Assembly: GCA_964636125.1 (NCBI GenBank)
Contig: CAZWPX010000024.1
Span: 9,869-73,868, forward strand
Direction of reading: 5' to 3'
DNA from: CAJINA01 sp964636125
GTDB taxonomy: Bacteria; Desulfobacterota; Desulfobacteria; Desulfobacterales; CAJINA01
Length of the DNA: 64,000 nucleotides
Part shown: positions 1 through 9,962 of the stretch, one piece after another
How the letters are laid out: the number at the start of each line of letters is the position of its first letter
How positions within the stretch are numbered: position 1 is the first letter of the stretch
The notes under the pieces: generated by a model
What the model saw: only the letters and a program-made list of their open reading frames with translations
Database searches by the model: none
Told to the model about the DNA's origin: nothing
Translations under genes and position numbers: made by a program

Positions 1-512
<512 letters not shown>

Positions 513-2903
513 TTAGTCATTTCTCAGTCCCGAAACCTGCTGGAGAATATACACCACCTCATCAAACCCGATGCGTGCATCCCCATCCACATCTAGGCCT
601 GCGGCCATACAGGTCGGGCATGTATTCACAACCCCCCGGGATAAAACCTGCAAAGCGGCAATCGCATCTTCGATGCCGACCACATTATTACAGGAAATGT
701 CTCCGGAAAATGTGCCGGTACTGCAAAGGGCAAACCGGGCGTTAAGCTTGCCACCGGTCAACACTTTGCCAGCCAGCGCCGGTACCTTAACCACAGTGCT
801 CAAGATAGTAGTCTTAAGTTGCGAGTAGGAGAGACCGGGGGTTTTTGATAAAAGGAGTGCGGCCACACCGGCTACATGGGGTACAGCCATGGAAGTCCCC
901 TGTTTCTGGCCGTAAAGGGTCGCCGTATTTTTGACCGTCACCGTCTGCTCCGTGCCGGCAACAGATTTTAGGTGGGCCCCATCAGTGTCCGAGATTGAAA
1001 CCACAGGCGGCCAATTGTTGGCAATTGACAGGGTACCGCTAAACGAGCCGGACACATTGTTATAAACGATCACAGCCGCTGCCCCGGCGGTCATGGCATT
1101 AGCGGTCTTTTCCCTGAAAGTGAAATCCGGGCACCCGTCACATTTGCCCCGCTCAATCAGGGCCACCTGACCATTGACACCGGTCGGGAATTCCTCGGGA
1201 TAGCCTTTGCCGCAGTCGTACAATTCACCGGTTGTTCCACCGTCAGGTGTTGCGGCGGCGTAGGTCATGCCGATAGCAGGGTAACTCCCGGCACCGGCCA
1301 TGACCGCGGCATCCGTATCATAAGCAGTGGAACTGATCGCCACGCCCGGGGCCATGAGGTCAACGGATGTGGCCCCATAGTTTGAAAAACTGGCCAGTTG
1401 ATCCGCCTGATGACCGGCTGCCACGGAGATGATGTTATCCAGGTCGAAGCCGGAAGGGTAATTTGGAGAAAGATCCGCGTTGGCACCAGAATTGCCGGCC
1501 GCACAGACTGCCAGAATACCGGCATCCTGCAAACTGGCAAACGCCGTCTCTTCCGAAGGGTCATGCAGGGATCCGCCATAGCTGCAGTTAACGATGTCAA
1601 CGCCGTTATCGATGGCATAGGCAATGGCGGCCACAATGTCGATAGAAGCCAGGGATACGGCATCATCGGGTTGAATCTTCAAGGGCATCAGCCGCACATT
1701 CCAGGCCACCCCGGTCCCACCAACCGCGTTATTTCCCACGGCCCCTATAATACCGGCCACATGGGTCCCGTGGCTGCCGGCATCCATGTCCATAGGATCG
1801 GCATCGGCATCCGTTGTGTCCACTTCCGACCCCCCGGCAAAATCCCAGCCATGCATATCGTCCACAAAACCGTTGGCATCGTCATCAATCCCGTTGCCGG
1901 CAATCTCACCCGGATTGGTCCAGATATTGGCCTGCAGATCCGGATGCAGGTAATTGACGCCCGTATCGATAACCGCTACCACGACGTCGGCACTGCCGGT
2001 ATTGAATGCCCAGGCACCCGGGGCCTGGATATTGGCAAGTCCCCATTGAGCCGCATAATCGGGATCGTTGGGCGTAAGCAACGGATAGCGCAAGGAGTGA
2101 CGGTGGGCGATTTCCACAAGTTCCGAACCAAGATAGGCGGCAATGGCGGTCTTTTCATCCACCCCGACGGGCAGGCCGACCCTGTCCAGATTGAATCTGG
2201 ATACCCGTCCCAGCAGTTCATTTCCCAGGGCGGCATGCAGGCTGGCGATCTGAGCCGCGGTGGCCTCAGCATTGAAACGCACCAGGACTTCACCCGGCAG
2301 GTAAAGGGGACGCCCCTGGCTGTCCAGCCCAACGGTGCGATGACCTGTGCGCAGAGATTGCGGTTTTGCCTGTGAACCACCAGGGCCCGGGAAGGTTCTG
2401 CCGGATTCCGACCCCTTCATGATTGGCCGGCCGTTCTCTGCAGATCCCAGGGGTATTCGCCTGCCACTGGCATATGCACCGGCGGCCACAATTTTATAGA
2501 CACTGGTTATGGAATCATATTCGTAAACCAGAGCCAAATTCGCAGACAGGGCCTGCAACACGTGATCCACACTGGCGCCTTGAATTTTGGCGGTAACGGT
2601 TCCCCCCAGCTCGGGACCGGTATCAAAACGAACACCGCTCAAATCGGCAATGCGTTTGAGCACATCCACCAGCGGGGCCCGGGATACATTCAGGAAAATA
2701 AGCCCGTTTTCCATGCGAATATCCAGTTCAGACGCAGGTTTCCCGCCAGCCCCCGTTTGGGCCCACAGGCTTACCGGCATCGCCGCGAGCAAGCAAAGCA
2801 CAAGGCCGGTAAGAAATCTCCGGTTGAAGCATGCCCGATCTTTGCGTAATGCCCTCTTGGGGCAATGAACACGCCGGCCGAATGTTTTTAATTGGGTATC
2901 CAT
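513..2903 (-). CDS. Secreted subtilisin-family (S8) serine protease with PA insert and dockerin-like tail
   Basis: A 796-residue exported subtilase. Residues 1-48 hold a long basic N-region and a hydrophobic signal segment ending near SLWA. Residues 57-140 resemble an STN (secretin/TonB short N-terminal) domain, and 198-270 an inhibitor-like prodomain. The catalytic domain spans about 280-720, with Asp313 (VIDTG), His378 (SHGTHVAG), the oxyanion Asn471 (AAGNSG) and Ser671 (GTSMAVPH). A PA domain (about 540-660) is inserted before the serine. Residues 733-796 form a two-loop dockerin-like tail; the second loop (DVDGDARIGFDE) is intact, while the first is degenerate and cysteine-containing. The start at 2903 is preferred because the 65 upstream in-frame residues are translated intergenic heptamer repeats. 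The upstream GGGG is only a weak ribosome-binding site. It probably cleaves proteins outside the cytoplasm; the substrate is unknown. Confidence 0.93.
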   Translation of the reverse strand: MDTQLKTFGRRVHCPKRALRKDRACFNRRFLTGLVLCLLAAMPVSLWAQTGAGGKPASELDIRMENGLIFLNVSRAPLVDVLKRIADLSGVRFDTGPELGGTVTAKIQGASVDHVLQALSANLALVYEYDSITSVYKIVAAGAYASGRRIPLGSAENGRPIMKGSESGRTFPGPGGSQAKPQSLRTGHRTVGLDSQGRPLYLPGEVLVRFNAEATAAQIASLHAALGNELLGRVSRFNLDRVGLPVGVDEKTAIAAYLGSELVEIAHRHSLRYPLLTPNDPDYAAQWGLANIQAPGAWAFNTGSADVVVAVIDTGVNYLHPDLQANIWTNPGEIAGNGIDDDANGFVDDMHGWDFAGGSEVDTTDADADPMDMDAGSHGTHVAGIIGAVGNNAVGGTGVAWNVRLMPLKIQPDDAVSLASIDIVAAIAYAIDNGVDIVNCSYGGSLHDPSEETAFASLQDAGILAVCAAGNSGANADLSPNYPSGFDLDNIISVAAGHQADQLASFSNYGATSVDLMAPGVAISSTAYDTDAAVMAGAGSYPAIGMTYAAATPDGGTTGELYDCGKGYPEEFPTGVNGQVALIERGKCDGCPDFTFREKTANAMTAGAAAVIVYNNVSGSFSGTLSIANNWPPVVSISDTDGAHLKSVAGTEQTVTVKNTATLYGQKQGTSMAVPHVAGVAALLLSKTPGLSYSQLKTTILSTVVKVPALAGKVLTGGKLNARFALCSTGTFSGDISCNNVVGIEDAIAALQVLSRGVVNTCPTCMAAGLDVDGDARIGFDEVVYILQQVSGLRND

Positions 2904-3304
2904 TACCCCGTAAGCATAAACACTCCTGTTATTAAAAGCAACCGGATAGGAAGGGCGGGGGAAACTGAACGTCGAACATCGAACGTCCAACATCGAACTC
3001 TGAATGCAGGGCAAGGGCAAAAACAGAAATTTGACGCGGATTTCACGGGTGAAGCGGTGGTTGTCGGCGGCAAGGGATAAAAGCTGAACGTCGAACATCG
3101 AACGTTGAACTTCGAACTTTGAATGAAAACCAATAAAACCGGTTAATTGTTATTCGCTGTTGGTTATTGGGAAAAACTGGCGAAGCAAAGCGACTACCTC
3201 ATTCAACGTTCGAAGTTCAATGTTCGATGTTGGAAGTTAAGGTTTTAGATCTTGCTAACAGCCTAACGCCTAAACCGCTAATGAATTCGCCCCAGGCGAA
3301 ATCA
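2904..3304. repeat. Composite heptamer-repeat intergenic region
   Basis: No gene is visible. It holds two 42-bp CGAAC-type arrays in the same orientation (2965-3006 and 3084-3125), heptamers of the type GTTATTC/GTTATTG at 3142-3171, the motif AAGCAAAGCGAC at 3183-3194 (inverse of the GTCGCT motif), a 42-bp array in the opposite orientation at 3200-3241, and GCTAACA, GCCTAAC, GCCTAAA, CCGCTAA at 3254-3281, 23 nt beyond the porin stop codon. Here the GTCGCT-type motif sits beside the inverted array, so the whole composite is flipped relative to the other intergenic regions. No clear promoter or U-tract terminator was found. Confidence 0.85.
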
Positions 3305-4675
3305 TCAAAAATGATAAATTACAGACATATACACGGTATTCTGATCCACATCCTGGGTGGCGTCCTCACTGCCCACCGTGGTCGAGCGCACATCCCGACC
3401 GAAGCGGTACTGGTAGGCAATATCATAGACAATCTTCTTATACACGAGCCCCGAGCCCAAGCTCAAACCATAAAAATCATCGGGACTGTTTTCCGCCGGT
3501 TCAGGATCGTAAAACACGCCGGCCCGGACCGGGAAGATCATGGACTGGCCGATCACCAGGTATTCCCCCCCGAAACGCACCTGGGTGGTCGGGTCGCACT
3601 CAGACTGATCCTTGGGTTTGCCTGTCACCGGGTTCATCTCGTTGCCGGCTCCGTCTTTCAAGGTGTAATCGTCCCATTGGGTGCGGTACACGTCCAAGTC
3701 CATTGAAAAAGAATCGCTGATCCGAATGCCCAGCCCTACCCCATAAGACATGGGCATCTCCAGGGTTACCTCTTCAGTCTGGCTGATCGAATTCGGCACA
3801 CTGGTCGCAGGAACTGTTAGGAATGTAATTTCAGATGCAAAGTTGTAGTCGTGCTTAAGACGGGCCTCGAATGGTGATTTAAAGACAGCCCCCAGGGTGT
3901 AGGTGCTGTTCAGGTTCCAGAGCATCCCCAGGTTGAAGTTGGCATTTTCCCAACTGAACAAATCGATGGGGTTCAGGCTTAAGCCTTCCATGGTATAGGT
4001 TTCGCTGATGCCGGTGGTGATGTTTACAGGTATCCCGGCAAAAGTTCCGGTGCCGGCAGAGTTGTAGGTAGATTGGAATTTGTTTTCTATCAGCCCGTTT
4101 TCCCAAATGTTCAGTGTAGCCCCCAGGGAAACCTGGGGCGTCAGCTGCACGGCAAAGGCTGGGCTGAGAGCCTTGAATCCGCCGACCTGCTCATAGTTAA
4201 CCGAATTGTCTATCAATAGCGGCGGGAACGTAGGATCGTTGACTGTGTAATTATAACTCGCCTTTTTATTGAAGTCGTACAAGTGCTGATAATTGAGGGA
4301 GACAATCATGTTGCGGTCAAGCGCAAAAAACGGGTAGGCACCGCTGAAATAGTTCAGATCGACCGTTGACACGCTATTGGGCCCGGAGGCCTCGGGAAAT
4401 GCGTTGTAGGTGGTGTCCTCTCGCCGGTAATTGTAGGCACCGACTATGGAGACTTCCGGTGTCTCCAACTGGATCAGGCCCCCGGGATTCCAGGAGGCAG
4501 CCGTGGCGTCGTCGGCCACGCCGATAAAGGCCCCGCCCATGCCCATGGCCCGGGCACCGGAGCCCACGGGGTTGGGAGATGAGGAAATGTCCACTGTCTG
4601 GGTCAGGCTGGCCGCCCAGGAAGAGGAAACAGTGAGCAATATTGCTGCAAGGAAAATTGACAAGCGTTTCAGCAT
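3305..4675 (-). CDS. FadL/OmpP1-type outer-membrane transport protein
   Basis: A 456-residue outer-membrane beta-barrel. Residues 1-21 are a signal peptide ending in SSSWA. The mature N-terminus carries the family signature with NPVGSGARAMGMGGAF, then ADDATAASWNPGGL, as in OmpP1/FadL/TodX proteins. The rest alternates short amphipathic strands with polar loops and ends in VIYHF, a C-terminal Phe typical of BAM-inserted barrels. The length suits the family (about 400-480). Members move long-chain fatty acids or other hydrophobic compounds such as aromatic hydrocarbons across the outer membrane; the substrate here cannot be read from sequence. An AAGG element lies about 10 nt before the ATG. 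Heptamer repeats flank it on both sides, so cotranscription with its neighbours is not evident. Confidence 0.9.
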   Translation of the reverse strand: MLKRLSIFLAAILLTVSSSWAASLTQTVDISSSPNPVGSGARAMGMGGAFIGVADDATAASWNPGGLIQLETPEVSIVGAYNYRREDTTYNAFPEASGPNSVSTVDLNYFSGAYPFFALDRNMIVSLNYQHLYDFNKKASYNYTVNDPTFPPLLIDNSVNYEQVGGFKALSPAFAVQLTPQVSLGATLNIWENGLIENKFQSTYNSAGTGTFAGIPVNITTGISETYTMEGLSLNPIDLFSWENANFNLGMLWNLNSTYTLGAVFKSPFEARLKHDYNFASEITFLTVPATSVPNSISQTEEVTLEMPMSYGVGLGIRISDSFSMDLDVYRTQWDDYTLKDGAGNEMNPVTGKPKDQSECDPTTQVRFGGEYLVIGQSMIFPVRAGVFYDPEPAENSPDDFYGLSLGSGLVYKKIVYDIAYQYRFGRDVRSTTVGSEDATQDVDQNTVYMSVIYHF

Positions 4676-5232
4676 AGATGGAAACCTTCCGTATTGTTAG
4701 CCATTCAGGAGTTTAGGCTATAGGCTGTTAGCAAAACCAAAAAAACTAAACCTTTACACCTGAACTCCCAACATCGAACGTTGAACACCTTAAAACACAT
4801 GAACTTCCAACATCGAACATCCAACGTCGAACATCGAATGTGGTTATCGCTGCGCTCAGGTATTAGCTGTTTAGGCCGTAGGCTTTTAGCAACACCAGAA
4901 TGAAAACCTGAACGTCCAACATCGAAGATCGAACGCTGAACGTCGAATATGGTGGTCGTTGCACTCCGTTTTTCCAGATAACCATTAACGAATAACAAAT
5001 AACTATTTTTGTCGTTCCGCCCTTGCCTTTCAATTCACAGTTGTCGATACTCAGATTTTGCTCCTTCGCCCTCCCTAACAGCCTAAAAGCCTACTACCTA
5101 TCCACCTGAACAGGGTGTTTTGCTTCTCCCGTTCCCCGTCCCATGTTGGGCGTTCGATGTTCGGTTCAGGCTGTTAGGTTTTAAAAGCCATTGCTACAAC
5201 CTAAACACCTGTGGCTTATTTACCCTTTCGGA
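4676..5232. repeat. Composite heptamer-repeat intergenic region (557 bp)
   Basis: No gene is visible. In order: TGTTAGC/TTTAGGC/TATAGGC heptamers at 4695-4732, only about 20 nt from the porin start; a partial CGAAC-type array at 4759-4789; 42-bp arrays at 4799-4840 and 4908-4949; ATCGCTGCGCTC at 4846-4857; TTAGCTG, TTTAGGC, CGTAGGC, TTTTAGC at 4863-4890; GTCGTTGCACTCC at 4955-4967; four ATAACNA-type heptamers at 4978-5005; CTAACAG, CCTAAAA, GCCTACT, ACCTATC, CACCTGA at 5075-5109; and a short inverted CGAAC-type array at 5143-5163. The inverted arm is shorter here than in the other intergenic regions. Confidence 0.83.
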
Positions 5233-8200
5233 TCAGTAGCTTAAGATCACTACAGTATGATTTTGGGAACAAACGATATATAATTTACTCCCATTAGGTG
5301 ATATTGCTATATGCTCTGGACCACTTTCATGGGTTGACAGGGAAGTTTCCGTCTCCAGTTGAGTATTCGTAGAAGTATTAACCATAGATAGAGTATTGTC
5401 CTCATTGTTGGCTATGTATAAAATATTTCCAGCAACAGCCATTCCCTTTGGTGTCTTGCCTATTCCAATTTCAATCGGTGATAATAGAATATTATCAGAG
5501 GTTGAAATAATAGAAATATTGCCCTCATTCGTATCTGTGTGCGAAACATATACATAGCTCCCATCTTCACTAGCCACAGCATCATATGCACTTCCTCCGC
5601 TGCCTACACTTATGAGGGGGAGTAAAACTGAATGGAATGTGGACGATTGTCTATCCACATCTATTCGGAAAATTTTATCACTCCATGATCCAACTACATA
5701 CAGGGTGTTATTTGCTATTGCCATTCCGTATGGATCGGGATCGGTGTCACCGAACCCTGTCAGTTCAATAGTTTCGGTTGTATATGTAGTGGTATCAACC
5801 ACAGTGACTTTATCATCGTTTGAACATACATAAGCAGTCAGACCATCTGGAGAGGCAATTACATTTGTTGGGTTATTCCCAACAGTAACTTCTTGAATTA
5901 CGGAATCAGTTGAAGTATCAATCACGAACAGTCTATTGATGTTGGTATCCACTGCATAAAGGTGCCCTTTTGACGCGTTATACGCAAGGCTTACCGGTTC
6001 CGGACTAGTCTGACTGCCAACAGCCAAATTAATTTGGCCAATAACCGCCGGTTGAGTAGCCGCCAAATCAAGTACAAAAACACATCTAGGGCTTGCTCTT
6101 AGTGAAACGTATCCTTTGGTCCCGTCCTCTGATAAGATAATATCATAAGGCCACTGGTAGAGATAATTACTATTCCCTGGGACATACCCTTCAAAGGACG
6201 GTACTATAGCTAATTTCACACTGCCATCCGCCGGCACGCTGTCACTGGTCAAACCGTCGTTGTCAACGGCCTCCACCGCAAAGTAATAAGTCACCCCCTT
6301 CTCTAACCCGGTCACTTCAAAAGTCACCGGATCGCTGGTTGCCGGATGCGCCACAAGCGAAGCGTTTGCCTTGGTGGTAATGGCATCGCTACTCGTTCCG
6401 TAATAGAAGTTATATCCGCCTGTATCCAGATCAGAGGAAACACTTTTCGTACATGAAACGGTAGCGGAAGACCCGGTCGTCTGGATAACACTCACTCCTG
6501 TGCATGGTTCCGGAGGCTTTTTAAGCACAAGTGGTCTTGGCAGATCATTGGTCTGGCCAGGGAGAACCTGAAATCCCTCAATCTCATCAGCAAAATAGCC
6601 TTCCTTAGCCGCCCTTACAGTATAAGATCCAGTCGGAACAGGTGACAGTGCAAAATCCCCATATGCGTCCGTAACTGTATTTATCGTCGTCCCTGTCAGT
6701 GAAATGGTAACGTCACCATGCTGGTTGAAAGTGGCGCCTTCGAGGTATGCTTTACCTTCAATAGCCCCGGTCTCTTTCAGCAAGACAATCGGAGTGGTTA
6801 TATTGGTGGTCTGGCCCGCAATCACTTCCACATTGGGAACGGTGTCCTCCACATATCCATTTCTGGAAAAACGGATTGTGTAGGTACCTGCCGGAATTAA
6901 ATCAATCACAAATGCACCGTCGGCGGCACTTGAAACAGCGTATGACTCCCCATCCACAGTTATGCTCACCCCGGTATGAACGGACAAACCGCTCAAAGTC
7001 ACAGTCCCGGCAATGCTTCCCCCTGCAGTAGGTTTGAAACTGGCAGCCAGGGGGCTTGTCAACTGGTCGTTGTCTACGGCAAGCACCGTAAACCAGTATT
7101 CGGTTCCGGCGGTAAGTCCGGTGACCGTGTACTCCCACAGACCGCCTGTCATTTCCGAAACAGGCGTCGCATTTGCTTTCACATCTGTGTGATCCTGAGC
7201 GTTCCCGTAGTAAACATCATATCCTATGACATCCACCGAAGGACTGGCACTCCAGCCAACCTTCACGGCGGTGTTGCTCTCATAGGCAGCCATCACCCCG
7301 AACGGGGCTTCCGGCGGCTGGTTCAATTCGATCACACCGGCCAGGGGATTGTCCTGGCCAACCGTTACCAAGACACTATCGGCACCCTCCAGGACCACAT
7401 CCACGTAATTGTCTTTGTGAAATCGGACGGTATAGTCACCTGCCAGCAGTGGTGAAAGGATAAAGGACCCATCGCCACCGGTCACGGCCTGCACGCTGGT
7501 GCCATCCACCGACACCAGGACACCGCTCGGGGCCGTCCCATCCTCCAGAACAACCGTTCCGGAAATAGTGCCGACTTTCGGCTTCAGGCTTACAGGATCG
7601 ATAAAGGCTGTGTCCCAGGGCACCACCGTCACGCCATTGATAAATACAGTTTTGAAGCCGGCATAACCAATGGAGAGAGTGTAGGTTCCGGCTTCCACAT
7701 TTTCGAGAAAGAAAGCACCTGTGGACGTCGTTGTGGCGGGCGCACCGGTCTCTTCTATCACCACATCGATGCCGGTATCGGTGGAACCGTCATGGAACCG
7801 GATTGTTCCGGCAATCGTCCCGGTTTTTACTGTCTGTTCTGAAGCAGTAGAAGGAACCAGGGTGGTGGCCAATGTTTCTTCACCGCCGGTTGTAATTTCC
7901 ACCAGATCAACTTTTTGGGGAACATAGCCCTCCATATTCATGAATACGGTGTAGTTGCCGGCCGGAATGTCTGGAATTGAGAAATTACCGCCGGCATCGG
8001 TCACTGCCTGGTAGGGCGTGCCGGCAACGCTTACCAGAGTCCCGATATGCTCCGTCAAGCCCTGGAGGGTCACTGTTCCTGAAAGGGTTCCCCTGGTTTG
8101 GACCTCTGCCAGTTCCTGCGGCCCCACGACCACCGGTGTCCCGGGTACGATCTGGGCAACTTGCGCATGGGATGTGTGTCCCGGGTGAGTTGCCGTCAGA

Positions 8201-9408
8201 GTGTATTGCCCTTCCGGCAAATCAATATAATTGAAGGCGCCAGCGACATCCGTAACAGTCACGTGCGCCGAGCCATCCGGGGCCCGCAGGGAAATGAGAG
8301 TACCGCGATGATCAGGTGAGTTTTGTCTTGTGAAAGTTCCACCAAGATTTCCGACAACCGCCGGCAAATTGATTGTATCCACAGTACTCGTGTTCTTGGA
8401 GTCTACCGCAATACCAGGCAGGAGCACCGTACCGTACCCGGCTTTGATGGCTCTCAGTGTGTAAGTCCCTTCCGGCAGGTTGGATATTGTAAAAGTACCG
8501 GTCGCATCAGTTTTAACGGCGGATGCTATACCCGGGATATCGATGTCGACAAGGTCCGGCGGAGCGCCGTCGCCCAGGGTCACCTGTCCGCTGATCCCCC
8601 CGACTTCTTTCATACGCAGGGTCTTCAGGTGAACATTCCGGCCGGCCACCTTGATGTTCTGGACCCGGACGCCCTGGCCATTATCCGCACTGAATGCACT
8701 TATTGAGTATTCGCCCTCTTCAAGATCCGCTATTTCGAAAAGTCCATCCTCATCCACATCAACTTCCTGGAACCAGTCATCGATATCGTCCCCATCCGTA
8801 TCCTTCCCTACTTTGGCCTTTTTACAGGCGTTGCTGGAACTCATTACCCTGCGGACACTCACAGCCAGACTTGACTGCCCATCGATTCGCATGCCGGCAA
8901 GATCCTGGAGGTTGAAAATCACATCCGGCAGTCCCAATTGGTTATTCAGGTCATGGTCGGCAGGGAGCGGCAACGCAACAGTTTCGCCATTCAGGAGTTT
9001 CAAAAGTAAAATCGTGTCCGCCAGTGAGGAATCCGGTCCAAAAGCGAAGTCAAGCGGCAAAAGTTCACCAATACCCACATTCTTATTGGAGAACGACACC
9101 GATTTTTTACCGGGTGCTGAAGCAGTGATGGTATAGTCGCTGCATTCGGGGGCATTGTTGATATAAACACCCGCAGGCAGGGTTGGAACTTGGGTCCGGG
9201 TCGTTCCACAGTCAAACGACACCGTGCCCGGATATACCGGTTTGCCGGTGTCATCTGTCACCACGCCTTTGATAAAACAGATGCCATATTCCTGAGGTAG
9301 GATGTTGGCCCGAATTCTATATCTTGCCGCTTCCACCGCAGAAGAAAAAACCAAAATCAGCAGCAGGGCCAGACCAAAGTAGATATTCCCGAAATGTTTG
9401 TTGTGCAT
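5233..9408 (-). CDS. Secreted protein with carboxypeptidase-regulatory-like repeats, FN3 domains and a C-terminal YVTN propeller
   Basis: A 1,391-residue exported protein. The signal peptide covers residues 1-28 (hydrophobic core FGLALLLILVF, then VEAA). After an N-terminal region come seven modules of the carboxypeptidase-regulatory-like fold. Each reads like GxIxGxV, then TDxxGxFxIxxLPxGxYTL, with five before and two after a fibronectin type III domain. A second FN3 domain follows, and residues from about 1073 to the end form a YVTN-type beta-propeller (repeats such as GNNPTNVIASPDGLTAYV, then VVDT). No enzyme motif or dockerin-like tail is present, so a binding or structural surface role is the best guess. 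The start at 9408 is chosen because GGAG (9414-9417) sits 5 nt upstream; the 14 extra in-frame residues up to 9450 are mostly translated heptamer repeat. Confidence 0.85.
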   Translation of the reverse strand: MHNKHFGNIYFGLALLLILVFSSAVEAARYRIRANILPQEYGICFIKGVVTDDTGKPVYPGTVSFDCGTTRTQVPTLPAGVYINNAPECSDYTITASAPGKKSVSFSNKNVGIGELLPLDFAFGPDSSLADTILLLKLLNGETVALPLPADHDLNNQLGLPDVIFNLQDLAGMRIDGQSSLAVSVRRVMSSSNACKKAKVGKDTDGDDIDDWFQEVDVDEDGLFEIADLEEGEYSISAFSADNGQGVRVQNIKVAGRNVHLKTLRMKEVGGISGQVTLGDGAPPDLVDIDIPGIASAVKTDATGTFTISNLPEGTYTLRAIKAGYGTVLLPGIAVDSKNTSTVDTINLPAVVGNLGGTFTRQNSPDHRGTLISLRAPDGSAHVTVTDVAGAFNYIDLPEGQYTLTATHPGHTSHAQVAQIVPGTPVVVGPQELAEVQTRGTLSGTVTLQGLTEHIGTLVSVAGTPYQAVTDAGGNFSIPDIPAGNYTVFMNMEGYVPQKVDLVEITTGGEETLATTLVPSTASEQTVKTGTIAGTIRFHDGSTDTGIDVVIEETGAPATTTSTGAFFLENVEAGTYTLSIGYAGFKTVFINGVTVVPWDTAFIDPVSLKPKVGTISGTVVLEDGTAPSGVLVSVDGTSVQAVTGGDGSFILSPLLAGDYTVRFHKDNYVDVVLEGADSVLVTVGQDNPLAGVIELNQPPEAPFGVMAAYESNTAVKVGWSASPSVDVIGYDVYYGNAQDHTDVKANATPVSEMTGGLWEYTVTGLTAGTEYWFTVLAVDNDQLTSPLAASFKPTAGGSIAGTVTLSGLSVHTGVSITVDGESYAVSSAADGAFVIDLIPAGTYTIRFSRNGYVEDTVPNVEVIAGQTTNITTPIVLLKETGAIEGKAYLEGATFNQHGDVTISLTGTTINTVTDAYGDFALSPVPTGSYTVRAAKEGYFADEIEGFQVLPGQTNDLPRPLVLKKPPEPCTGVSVIQTTGSSATVSCTKSVSSDLDTGGYNFYYGTSSDAITTKANASLVAHPATSDPVTFEVTGLEKGVTYYFAVEAVDNDGLTSDSVPADGSVKLAIVPSFEGYVPGNSNYLYQWPYDIILSEDGTKGYVSLRASPRCVFVLDLAATQPAVIGQINLAVGSQTSPEPVSLAYNASKGHLYAVDTNINRLFVIDTSTDSVIQEVTVGNNPTNVIASPDGLTAYVCSNDDKVTVVDTTTYTTETIELTGFGDTDPDPYGMAIANNTLYVVGSWSDKIFRIDVDRQSSTFHSVLLPLISVGSGGSAYDAVASEDGSYVYVSHTDTNEGNISIISTSDNILLSPIEIGIGKTPKGMAVAGNILYIANNEDNTLSMVNTSTNTQLETETSLSTHESGPEHIAISPNGSKLYIVCSQNHTVVILSY

Positions 9409-9773
9409 ATGCGCTCCGCTTTTGCTGTTTAGGCCGAAGGCTGTTAGCAATACCTTAAACCCCTAAAAAACCTGAACGTCGAACACCTGAAAATACCTGA
9501 ACTTCCAACATCGAACGTTGAACACCCAAAAACAACCGAACTTCCAACATCGAACATTGAACGTCGAACATCGAATGATGAGTCGCTCTGCTCCGCCTTT
9601 TTAATTTAGCCAAATAACGAATAACCGGTTTTATTGGTTGAATTTGTTCCATTGGTTCTATTGGTTTTCATTCAAACTTCGATGTTGGATGTTCGATGTT
9701 CAGCTCTTGACCTTCCGCCCTCGCTCTTCATTCAATGTTCGATGTTGGACGTTCGATGTTCGACGTTCAGCCC
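9409..9773. repeat. Composite heptamer-repeat intergenic region
   Basis: No gene is visible. TTTAGGC-type heptamers (9423-9448) lie beside the ribosome-binding site of the downstream gene. Partial CGAAC-type arrays start near 9472 and 9498; a 42-bp array is at 9536-9577; GTCGCTCTGCTCC is at 9582-9594; ATAACNA heptamers are at 9611-9626; a looser run containing ATTGGTT occurs at 9630-9666. Opposite-orientation arrays lie at 9669-9703 (35 bp, five heptamers) and 9729-9770 (42 bp). The last ends 3 nt from the TAA stop of giant protein 1 (9774-9776). The 9536-9577 and 9729-9770 arrays are almost perfect inverses, so the transcript could fold into a long stem. Confidence 0.87.
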
Positions 9774-9962
9774 TTACTCGCCCCGCATTCCCGCCACCTT
9801 CTGCAACACATAGACACACTCCGCCATGGAAATCTTACCATCGCCATTCACATCGGCCCCCATGCTGATAGTTTCGCCACTGGTATCGAAACCACCCGCC
9901 ACTTTCATGGCCAGGATGGCATCTGCAAGATCCACACTTTCGTCACCGTTGACATCACCCGG
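9774..9962 (-). other. Domain: dockerin-like C-terminal tail of giant protein 1
   Basis: The last 62 residues hold two EF-hand-like loops, DVNGDESVDLAD and DVNGDGKISMAE, each followed by a short helix; the end reads VYVLQKVAGMRGE. Type I dockerin pattern with both calcium loops complete. Confidence 0.85.

Noticed and set aside
1398..2375. 325-aa plus-strand ORF opposite the subtilase gene
   Set aside because: Antisense to a gene with an intact catalytic triad and recognised domains; low-complexity shadow composition.
2904..3098. N-terminal extension of the subtilase to 3098
   Set aside because: The extra 65 residues cross a 42-bp heptamer array and precede the real signal peptide.
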